DNA from: an uncultured Clostridia bacterium
GTDB lineage: Bacteria > Bacillota_A > Clostridia > Christensenellales > UBA3700
Direction of reading: 5' to 3'
DNA: 5,206 nucleotides
Assembly: GCA_946545105.1 (NCBI GenBank)
Contig: CAMNMY010000078.1
Span: 1 to 5,206 of the forward strand
This document shows positions 1 through 5,206 of this stretch, piece by piece (position 1 is the stretch's first letter; the number at the start of each line of letters is the position of its first letter). A program made the position numbers and the translations under genes. The notes under the pieces were generated by a model. It had not been told where the DNA came from, did no database searches, and saw nothing but the letters and a program-made list of their open reading frames with translations.

Positions 1-194
1 CAATCAATTTTGTAATTGAATTTATTGCATTTGCAGTAATTACACCACCAATTGTATTTGCGCTAAAGAAGGCTCATTTGGTATCAGATGGTAAAGCTAT
101 AAACAAAAAAGAAATATTAGAAAGCATCGAAGATGTTGAAAAGGTTGAAGATGCAAAAACTCAAGATATTGAAATAAATACACAAGGGGAATAA
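1..194 (+). CDS. C-terminal fragment of a membrane protein, possibly an ECF transporter S component
   Basis: The gene is cut by the left edge. The open frame begins at base 3 and ends with TAA at 192-194, giving 63 residues; the other two forward frames hit stops almost at once. The visible part starts with one hydrophobic helix (about residues 1-21, containing VITPPIVFALKK). A hydrophilic, strongly acidic tail of about 40 residues follows (EDVEKVEDAKTQDIE) and probably lies in the cytoplasm. A last helix with a proline pair that ends in Ala-Leu-Lys-Lys is a pattern I associate with S subunits of energy-coupling-factor vitamin transporters, though this is recall and not a search result. The next gene starts 5 bases later and encodes pantothenate kinase, so a pantothenate-specific S subunit (PanT-like) is an attractive inference. 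Another small integral membrane protein is possible. That it is a membrane protein C-terminus is fairly sure; the family and substrate are uncertain. Confidence 0.5.
   Translation, partial: INFVIEFIAFAVITPPIVFALKKAHLVSDGKAINKKEILESIEDVEKVEDAKTQDIEINTQGE
185..190 (+). promoter_or_regulatory. Ribosome binding site for coaX
   Basis: AGGGGA lies 9 bases before the ATG at 200, inside the last codons of the upstream membrane protein gene. It supports the ATG at 200 as the coaX start and suggests the two genes are translated from one transcript. Confidence 0.7.
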
Positions 195-199
195 TTCTT

Positions 200-976
200 A
201 TGTTATTAGTAGTCGACGTTGGTAATACAAATATCAAATTAGGTGTTTATGATAAAGACAAATTGCTTCAATCATGGAGATTGTCAGTAAAGGTAGCAAG
301 AACAGCTGACGAATTTGGAATCTCTATGGACTCTTTATTCAAAACAAAGGGTTTAGGCTTTAAAGATATTGATGGCATTATTATGTCTTCTGTACAACCA
401 ACTTTAAACTATACAGTAGAGCACGCATGTCAATATTACATGCATAAGACACCACTTATGGTAGGCCCTGGAATTAAGACTGGATTAAATATTAAATATT
501 TAAACCCACATGAATTAGGTGCAGATAGAATCGTAAATTCTGTAGCTGCATACAAGTTATATGGTGGTCCTTGTATTGTTGTGGACTTTGGCACAGCAAC
601 TACATTTAATATGATTTCAGACAAGGGTGAATTCTTAGGTGGTTCTATTGCTCCTGGAATTAAGACATCACTTGAAGCACTTGTAAACAATGCATCAAAG
701 TTAACAAACGTAGAAATTCAAAAGCCAGAATCATCAATCGGAAGAACAATGATGACAAATCTTCAATCAGGAATTGTATACGGAATGACAGGTTTAGTTA
801 AGTACTTAATCGACAAAATGAAAGAAGATTCAGGATTCCCAGATGCTAAGGTCGTAGTAACAGGTGGTTTAAGCGAATTGGTATGTGGCGTAGATAAATC
901 TTTAAAAATTTATAAAATAGATAGATATTTAACGCTAAAAGGGTTAAAATTAATCTATGATATGAACAAAGAATAA
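200..976 (+). CDS. coaX: Type III pantothenate kinase
   Basis: CoaX phosphorylates pantothenate with ATP to give 4'-phosphopantothenate, the first step of coenzyme A synthesis, in the cytoplasm. The 258-residue protein has the usual length and the ASKHA-fold signatures of the family: the first phosphate motif DVGNTNIKLG (residues 6-15), GPGIKTGL (89-96), GADR (107-110) with the expected catalytic aspartate D109, the second phosphate motif DFGTATT (129-135), GGSIAPG (147-153) and a late TGG (221-223). The ATG at 200 is chosen because it has a good ribosome binding site and places the phosphate motif at residue 6, as in known members. Type III enzymes differ from CoaA and the type II enzymes in needing a monovalent cation and in escaping feedback inhibition by CoA; this is family knowledge, not visible here. 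The gene sits 5 bases after a putative ECF S-subunit gene and 12 bases before hom. All key residues seem intact. Confidence 0.96.
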   Translation: MLLVVDVGNTNIKLGVYDKDKLLQSWRLSVKVARTADEFGISMDSLFKTKGLGFKDIDGIIMSSVQPTLNYTVEHACQYYMHKTPLMVGPGIKTGLNIKYLNPHELGADRIVNSVAAYKLYGGPCIVVDFGTATTFNMISDKGEFLGGSIAPGIKTSLEALVNNASKLTNVEIQKPESSIGRTMMTNLQSGIVYGMTGLVKYLIDKMKEDSGFPDAKVVVTGGLSELVCGVDKSLKIYKIDRYLTLKGLKLIYDMNKE

Positions 977-978
977 AC

Positions 979-983
979 GAGGT
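979..983 (+). promoter_or_regulatory. Ribosome binding site for hom
   Basis: GAGGT lies 5 bases before the ATG at 989, in the 12-base gap after the coaX stop. It is the best-formed Shine-Dalgarno sequence at a gene junction in the window together with that of uvrA, and it fixes the hom start. Confidence 0.75.
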
Positions 984-988
984 ACAAA

Positions 989-2260
989 ATGAAGAAAGTA
1001 GGCGTAGCAGTTTTAGGTTTAGGTGTTGTAGGTGGCGGAACTTGCAAAATCTTAATGTCAAGAAGAGAAACAATCAAAGAAGAATATGGCGTAGATATTG
1101 AAATTGCAGCTGTATTAGATTTGCGTCCAGAAAGAGTTACAGCACTTGGATTAAGCTTAGATATACTAGCAAAATCAATTGATGACATTTGTCAAAATCC
1201 AAATGTAGATATTGTAGTTGAATGTATGGGTGGACTTGAGCCAGCTAAGACATTCTTAATAAAGGCACTAGAAGCAGGAAAGAGCATTGTTACTTCAAAC
1301 AAGGAAATGTTTGCTAAGTCATGGCCAGATCTAGAAAGAGCAGCACAAAAGACAGGCGCTGGTCTTTATTATGAAGCAACAACAGGTGGCGGTATGCCAA
1401 TCATTAGAACAATGACTACTGCTATGCAAGCTAACAACATTTTAGAAATTAAAGCCATCATCAATGGTACAACAAACTATATTTTAACTAGAATGACTCA
1501 AGAGAATGCTGATTACCAAGCAGTTTTAAAGGATGCTCAAGCACTAGGTTATGCTGAAGCTAACCCAGTAGCAGACGTAGAAGGATACGATTCTTCATAC
1601 AAACTATCTATTCTATCTTCACTTGCATTCAACAAGAGATTGCCAGTTGATTTAGTATTCAGAGAGGGTATTACAAAGATTACAGCAGAAGATATTGCTA
1701 TCGGTAAAGAATTAGGATACATCGTTAAACTATTAGCTATTGCTAAGCAAAGAAACGGTAAGATTGAAGCAAGAGTTCATCCAGTATTCTTACCAAAAGA
1801 ACACCCACTATCTTCAGTATCTGGATCATTCAACGCAGTATTTGTAGTTGGTGATGCTGTTGGCGATATTATGATTTATGGTAGAGGAGCAGGTGATCTT
1901 CCAACAGGAAGTGCTATCGTTTCAGATATCGTATATTGCGCAAGACAAGTTGAGCATGCAAGATATTCAGAAATGTTCAATGAAATGACAAAAGAAGATA
2001 TCATAGACGATTTTGAAAGCTCATATTATGTAAGAATGACAGTTCATGATGTTCCAGGTGTTTTAGCTGATATCACAACAGTTCTAAAGAAATACAACAT
2101 TTCTGTATCTCAAATTAGACAAGATAAGAAGTCAGACATCATTCCTATTATCTTTGTAACAAGAAAGACAAAGGAAAAGGCAATGAATGCAGCTGTTGAA
2201 GAAATCGCTGGTTTAAACAACATCATCAAGGTAGAAAACGTAATTAGAGTAGAAGATTAA
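989..2260 (+). CDS. hom: Homoserine dehydrogenase with C-terminal ACT domain
   Basis: This enzyme reduces L-aspartate 4-semialdehyde to L-homoserine with NAD(P)H, the branch point toward threonine and methionine. The 423-residue protein has three parts. The Rossmann NAD(P)-binding domain (about 4-130) carries GLGVVG at 10-15 and VTSNK at 101-105, with K105 a conserved active-site lysine. The catalytic and dimerisation domain (about 137-320) carries NGTTNYIL (159-166) and the family signature at 183-205: A183, G187, N192-P193, D196, G199, D201 and K205. E190, D201 and K205 correspond to substrate-binding and catalytic residues of the family. GRGAGDLPTG (298-307) is also typical. The ACT domain (about 347-423, starting YYVRMTVHDVPGVLADI) is the usual site of amino acid feedback control, often by threonine. 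The signature has Asn-Pro where Asp-Pro is commoner. No thrB, thrC or aspartokinase gene lies in the window, so the rest of the pathway must be elsewhere. The gene ends one base before the next start. Confidence 0.97.
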   Translation: MKKVGVAVLGLGVVGGGTCKILMSRRETIKEEYGVDIEIAAVLDLRPERVTALGLSLDILAKSIDDICQNPNVDIVVECMGGLEPAKTFLIKALEAGKSIVTSNKEMFAKSWPDLERAAQKTGAGLYYEATTGGGMPIIRTMTTAMQANNILEIKAIINGTTNYILTRMTQENADYQAVLKDAQALGYAEANPVADVEGYDSSYKLSILSSLAFNKRLPVDLVFREGITKITAEDIAIGKELGYIVKLLAIAKQRNGKIEARVHPVFLPKEHPLSSVSGSFNAVFVVGDAVGDIMIYGRGAGDLPTGSAIVSDIVYCARQVEHARYSEMFNEMTKEDIIDDFESSYYVRMTVHDVPGVLADITTVLKKYNISVSQIRQDKKSDIIPIIFVTRKTKEKAMNAAVEEIAGLNNIIKVENVIRVED

Positions 2261-2261
2261 T

Positions 2262-2735
2262 ATGTTAACAGAAAAAGCGACAAAATTAACTATGGGTCTT
2301 TGCGCAAATATTGGTTCTAAAGAGTATGTTATATATTCTTGGGATGAAGTTGCAAAATGCTATAGTGAAGATGCCGATATAAATGAAATAAAGGAACTTT
2401 TTGAAGAAGTTCGTTTAAATCAATGTGTTAATCAAAAATATAAAGATGATGATGAAGTTTGCTTTGCAATTACTGACAAAGCACTTTTAATCAAGCACGA
2501 CTATGAAGCAATGGAGAAGGCAGAAAAAACTGCCACTCCATTGGTTAAAACAGACGATAATGGTAATTCCGTTATTGTTATTCCACAATCAGCACCGCAA
2601 TTAGAAAAGTATACAAAGAAAAAGAAAACCTTAGGTTTTAAATTGACGGCTTTTCTATATGGTCTACTTGGTGGCGTTTTGGGTGGAGCTATCGTTTGTG
2701 GTATAATGGTAATATTAAAGGTAGTTGGGGTATAA
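2262..2735 (+). CDS. Conserved-looking hypothetical protein: winged-helix-like N-terminus and C-terminal membrane anchor
   Basis: I do not recognise this 157-residue protein. Residues 1 to about 85 look like a small alpha/beta domain. Helices are followed by a strand-turn-strand segment (DDDEVCFAITDKALLIKHDY, 62-81) resembling the wing and following helix of a winged helix-turn-helix fold. Residues 86-118 form a polar linker. A basic cluster KKKK (119-122) precedes one glycine-rich hydrophobic helix (about 128-154, with GLLGGVLGGAIVCG), suited to helix-helix packing. No N-terminal signal peptide is visible. By the positive-inside rule the N-terminal domain would be cytoplasmic and the protein tail-anchored. 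The ATG at 2262 lies one base after the hom stop and has only a weak purine-rich ribosome site, so it may depend on coupling to hom. A second ATG at 2292 (residue 11) is possible. Its 3' end contains a putative promoter. The next gene encodes a protein of the same layout. Function is unknown. Confidence 0.8.
   Translation: MLTEKATKLTMGLCANIGSKEYVIYSWDEVAKCYSEDADINEIKELFEEVRLNQCVNQKYKDDDEVCFAITDKALLIKHDYEAMEKAEKTATPLVKTDDNGNSVIVIPQSAPQLEKYTKKKKTLGFKLTAFLYGLLGGVLGGAIVCGIMVILKVVGV
2679..2707 (+). promoter_or_regulatory. Putative extended -10 promoter inside the upstream gene, for orf119-uvrB-uvrA
   Basis: A perfect TATAAT (2702-2707) is preceded by TGG (2699-2701), forming an extended -10 element. 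TTGGGT (2679-2684), a 3-of-6 match to TTGACA, lies exactly 17 bases upstream. Transcription would start near 2714 and leave a leader of about 22 bases before the ATG at 2737, with GGGG correctly placed in it. The element lies in codons for Gly147-Ile148-Met149 of the membrane helix of the 157-residue protein, so the match could partly be an accident of coding sequence in an AT-rich genome. No LexA-type operator (GAAC-N4-GTTC) is visible near it. Confidence 0.5.
2727..2731 (+). promoter_or_regulatory. Ribosome binding site deciding the start of the 119-residue protein
   Basis: GGGGT lies 5 bases before the ATG at 2737. An in-frame TTG at 2725 would add four residues, but it overlaps the upstream gene and has AAAGG only 3 bases before it, which is too close. 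The ATG at 2737, one base after the upstream stop, is therefore preferred. Confidence 0.5.
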
Positions 2736-2736
2736 G

Positions 2737-3096
2737 ATGACAAAAAAGTCTAAAGCGCTAATGAAAATTGTTTATAACAAAGCCATCAAAAAAGATGGTG
2801 TTTGTTTGGTTAGCTATTTAGAATTACTAAAAGATATCCCATACTCAATGGAATTTTCTCAAGAAGATTTAGACCCAGCAATGAAGTCTCTAGCAAACGA
2901 AGGATACTTCGAAATGATAGAGACAGAAAAGCATGGAGATAAATATTATTGCATAACACTACAACAAGCAGGTTATGATTTTTCAAGACAAATAGCAGCA
3001 GAGCAAAGACAAATTAAAATGAAAATCATTCTAACAGTTTCTGGTGTTATTGCATCATTTATTTTATCTAGAATATTAGCAGCATTATTCTCTTAA
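2737..3096 (+). CDS. Hypothetical protein: winged-helix-like domain with C-terminal membrane anchor
   Basis: This 119-residue protein is not one I can name. Residues 1 to about 85 look like a winged helix-turn-helix domain. A basic N-terminal helix ([19 protein letters not shown]) leads to [10 protein letters not shown] (25-34), then a helix [18 protein letters not shown] (44-61) like a recognition helix followed by a strand. A wing-like hairpin with [10 protein letters not shown] (66-75) comes next. A charged helix follows (about 78-96), and then one hydrophobic helix (about 96-118, [20 protein letters not shown]) at the extreme C-terminus, so it is probably tail-anchored with the domain in the cytoplasm. 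It lies one base after a gene of the same layout and 4 bases before uvrB. A role with UvrBA is possible from position alone, but nothing in the sequence shows it. No catalytic motif is visible. Confidence 0.82.
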   Translation: MTKKSKALMKIVYNKAIKKDGVCLVSYLELLKDIPYSMEFSQEDLDPAMKSLANEGYFEMIETEKHGDKYYCITLQQAGYDFSRQIAAEQRQIKMKIILTVSGVIASFILSRILAALFS

Positions 3097-3100
3097 TAAA

Positions 3101-5059
3101 ATGTTTGAATTAGTTTCAAGTTTTAAACCATGTGGAGATCAAGAGCAAGCAATTGACAAATTGGTTGACGGCCTTAATGACGGTCTTAGAACGCAAGTAT
3201 TAAAGGGCGTAACAGGTTCTGGTAAAACATTTACTATGGCAAACATCATCAAGAAGGCGCAACGTCCTACTTTGGTTATTGCCCACAACAAAACATTAGC
3301 TGCACAATTATGTAACGAATTTAGAGAATTCTTCCCAAACAATAAGGTTGAATATTTTGTATCATATTACGATTACTATCAACCAGAAGCATATATTCCT
3401 TCAACTGATACCTATATTGAAAAAGACCTAAACATCAATGATGAAATAGATAGATTGAGAAACTCAGCTACATCAGCGCTTTGTGAATCAAGAGATGTAA
3501 TTGTAGTTGCTTCAGTTTCTTGCATCTATGGTCTTGGTGCACCTATGGAATATTTCTCTATGGCTATATCTTTACGTGAAGGTGAGACATTGGATAGAGA
3601 TGAATTATTAGATAAATTAGTTGAACTTCAATACGTTCGTTCTGATATGGCTTTTGAAAGAGCAACCTTTAGAGTTAATGGAGATATCGTTGAGATTTAT
3701 CCCGTTCAAGAAGACAAAAAGGGAATACGGGTTGAGTTTTTTGGCGATGAGATAGAAGCAATTAAAGAATTTGAAATAGTAACTGGAAAGACAATTCAAT
3801 CTCTAAAACATGTAAATATATTCCCAGCATCTCATTATGTTGTTGAGAAATCTAAGCGTGAAGAAGCATTAAATAGAATATATGAAGATATGCTAATTCA
3901 AGTTGAAGAATTCAAAAAAGAAGATAAGCTTATCGAAGCACAAAGAATTAAAGAAAGAACATCTTACGATATAGAGATGATAAGAGAAATGGGATATTGT
4001 TCAGGCATTGAAAATTATTCAAGATATTTCGATGGAAGAGAAGTTGGACAAGCTCCTTATACATTGATGGATTTCTTCCCTAAAGACTTTTTGGTGCTTA
4101 TTGATGAATCTCATATGACACTTCCTCAAATACACGCAATGTATAGAGGCGATTTATCTAGAAAGACTAATCTTGTAAATTACGGATTTAGATTACCATC
4201 AGCTTATGATAATCGTCCGCTTAAATATGAAGAGTTTGATGAAAGAGTACATCAAATGATTTGTGTATCTGCAACTCCAGGCCCACAAGAACTAAAAGAA
4301 GCTGGCCAAGTTGTTGAGCAAGTATTACGTCCTACAGGTCTTTTAGACCCAGAAGTTGAAGTTCATAAGATTGAAGGACAAATTGATGATTTGATGGCAA
4401 ACATCAATGAACAATTAGAAAAGAAAGGAAGAGTACTTGTAACAACCCTAACTAAGGTAATGGCAGAAGATTTAACGGATTATCTAAAAGAACAACACTA
4501 CAAAGTTAAATATATGCACTCAGATGTAGATACGCTTGAGAGAGTTGAACTTGTAAATGGATTAAGAAGGGGAGACTTTGATATCTTAGTTGGTATCAAT
4601 CTTCTTCGTGAAGGATTAGATATGCCAGAGGTTACTTTGGTTGCAATATTGGATGCAGATAAAGAAGGCTTCTTAAGATCTGATACAGCACTTATTCAAA
4701 CAATTGGTCGTGCTGCAAGAAATGCAGAAGCCAAGGTTATTATGTATGCTGATGTAATTACGGATTCTATGAAGAGGGCTATTGATGAAACAGCAAGAAG
4801 AAGAGCACTTCAAATGGCATACAATAAAGAACACGGAATAATTCCAAAGACTATCATTAAGGGTATTAAAAATACACTTGAGATTTCTAAGAAAGATACA
4901 TCCGATGCATCTAAGTTGAGTAAAAAAGATATACAAAGAGAATTAGATAGATTAAAATCTTCTATGAAACTTGCGGCAGCAAATCTAGATTTTGAAATGG
5001 CTATTCACTATAGAGATGAGATAAGCAAGTTGAAAGAATTGTTAAAGGAAACAAAATGA
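3101..5059 (+). CDS. uvrB: Excinuclease ABC subunit B
   Basis: UvrB is the damage-verifying helicase-like subunit of nucleotide excision repair. UvrA loads it on DNA; it then recruits UvrC for incision. The 652-residue protein is of normal length and all motifs are present: Walker A GVTGSGKT (36-43, K42), the damage-probing beta-hairpin region from [13 protein letters not shown] (88-100) to about 115, Walker B DESH (335-338), SATP (390-393), [14 protein letters not shown] (498-511), and the arginine-finger motif QTIGRAAR (533-540). The C-terminal UVR domain (about 613-648, with [13 protein letters not shown]) contacts UvrA or UvrC. The start [18 protein letters not shown] matches the conserved UvrB N-terminus, so ATG 3101 is secure. 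However, the preceding bases (TTCTCTTAATAAA) contain no recognisable Shine-Dalgarno sequence, and translation may rely on coupling to the gene ending 4 bases earlier. The stop overlaps the uvrA start. Confidence 0.98.
   Translation: MFELVSSFKPCGDQEQAIDKLVDGLNDGLRTQVLKGVTGSGKTFTMANIIKKAQRPTLVIAHNKTLAAQLCNEFREFFPNNKVEYFVSYYDYYQPEAYIPSTDTYIEKDLNINDEIDRLRNSATSALCESRDVIVVASVSCIYGLGAPMEYFSMAISLREGETLDRDELLDKLVELQYVRSDMAFERATFRVNGDIVEIYPVQEDKKGIRVEFFGDEIEAIKEFEIVTGKTIQSLKHVNIFPASHYVVEKSKREEALNRIYEDMLIQVEEFKKEDKLIEAQRIKERTSYDIEMIREMGYCSGIENYSRYFDGREVGQAPYTLMDFFPKDFLVLIDESHMTLPQIHAMYRGDLSRKTNLVNYGFRLPSAYDNRPLKYEEFDERVHQMICVSATPGPQELKEAGQVVEQVLRPTGLLDPEVEVHKIEGQIDDLMANINEQLEKKGRVLVTTLTKVMAEDLTDYLKEQHYKVKYMHSDVDTLERVELVNGLRRGDFDILVGINLLREGLDMPEVTLVAILDADKEGFLRSDTALIQTIGRAARNAEAKVIMYADVITDSMKRAIDETARRRALQMAYNKEHGIIPKTIIKGIKNTLEISKKDTSDASKLSKKDIQRELDRLKSSMKLAAANLDFEMAIHYRDEISKLKELLKETK
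5044..5049 (+). promoter_or_regulatory. Ribosome binding site for uvrA
   Basis: AAAGGA lies 6 bases before the ATG at 5056, inside the last codons of uvrB. With the ATGA overlap it indicates coupled translation of uvrB and uvrA. Confidence 0.75.
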
Positions 5060-5206
5060 TAAACGAAATAAGAATCAGAGGCGCAAGAGTAAATAATTTA
5101 AAAAATATATCTTTGGATATTCCTAAAGATAAATTGGTTGTAATGACTGGGCTTTCAGGTTCAGGTAAATCTTCGCTTGCTTTTGATACCATTTTCGCTG
5201 AAGGTC
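5056..5206 (+). CDS. uvrA: Excinuclease ABC subunit A, N-terminal fragment (cut by window edge)
   Basis: UvrA is the ABC-type ATPase dimer that finds DNA damage and loads UvrB. Only the first 50 residues are in the window. They match the conserved UvrA N-terminus: [16 protein letters not shown] (8-23), then the first Walker A motif GLSGSGKSS (32-40, K38) and [10 protein letters not shown] (41-50). At residue 13 there is Asn where most UvrA proteins have His (GARxHNLKN). The ATG at 5056 overlaps the uvrB TGA by four bases (ATGA) and has a good ribosome binding site. The full protein in this family is about 940 residues, so most of the gene lies beyond the right edge. The uvrB-uvrA order is common in Firmicutes and fits a co-transcribed repair operon. 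Confidence 0.97.
   Translation, partial: MINEIRIRGARVNNLKNISLDIPKDKLVVMTGLSGSGKSSLAFDTIFAEG

Noticed and set aside
131..155. Imperfect direct repeat of GAAGATGTTGAA and GTTGAAGATG
   Set aside because: It reflects the Glu/Asp/Val-rich tail of the upstream membrane protein (EDVEKVED), not a DNA-level repeat array.
436..690. Reverse-strand open frame within coaX
   Set aside because: It lies wholly opposite a well-supported gene, has no convincing ribosome site and its protein has no recognisable features. The other reverse-strand frames in the window were dismissed for the same reasons.
2394..2412. Perfect inverted repeat GAACTT-N7-AAGTTC, suggestive of a LexA box or hairpin
   Set aside because: GAAC and GTTC are 11 bases apart, not the 4 of a Firmicute LexA box. 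The repeat lies mid-gene, has only 6-base arms and is explained by the codons for Glu-Leu-Phe-Glu-Glu-Val.
2725..2736. TTG start giving a four-residue longer version of the 119-residue protein
   Set aside because: The ribosome site would be only 3 bases away; the ATG at 2737 has better spacing to GGGGT and gives a typical one-base gap after the upstream stop.
3050..3079. TTGCAT and TATTAG as a possible promoter just before uvrB
   Set aside because: It matches only 3 of 6 and 4 of 6 bases with an 18-base spacer, which is expected by chance in such AT-rich sequence.
3153..3158. Perfect TTGACA -35 hexamer
   Set aside because: No -10-like hexamer lies at suitable spacing downstream; it is inside uvrB codons.
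3623..3638. GAAC-N8-GTTC inside uvrB resembling an SOS box
   Set aside because: The spacing is wrong and it lies more than 500 bases inside the coding region.

Overview
This window is a gene-dense, AT-rich stretch of bacterial chromosome. All genes lie on the + strand and are separated by 1 to 12 bases or overlap. The AT bias, AGA-rich arginine codons, purine-rich ribosome binding sites, TGA used as a stop (end of uvrB), a type III pantothenate kinase and ECF-type transport all suggest a low-GC Firmicute, probably of the Clostridia. This placement is an inference; nothing in the window fixes a genus.

Layout: (1) 1-194, the 3' end of a membrane protein gene whose last helix and charged tail resemble an ECF transporter substrate-binding (S) subunit. 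(2) 200-976, coaX, type III pantothenate kinase. (3) 989-2260, hom, homoserine dehydrogenase with an ACT domain. (4) 2262-2735, an unrecognised 157-residue protein with a winged-helix-like N-terminus and a C-terminal membrane helix. (5) 2737-3096, a second small protein (119 residues) with the same layout. (6) 3101-5059, uvrB. (7) 5056-5206, the 5' end of uvrA, overlapping uvrB by an ATGA junction. There is no non-coding stretch longer than 12 bases. I found no RNA gene, mobile element, CRISPR array or terminator.

How the genes may work together: the first part looks metabolic (possible pantothenate uptake, first step of CoA synthesis, aspartate-family amino acid synthesis). The last part is nucleotide excision repair (UvrB, UvrA). 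Between them sit two small, apparently tail-anchored proteins of unknown function. A good extended -10 promoter (TGG-TATAAT) lies inside the end of the first small gene. It could start a separate orf119-uvrB-uvrA transcript, dividing the run of genes into a metabolic and a repair unit.

Most of the window is ordinary housekeeping sequence. The parts most worth a second look are the tandem tail-anchored winged-helix-like pair next to uvrBA and the embedded promoter. I see no clear new system of defence, mobility or RNA type.
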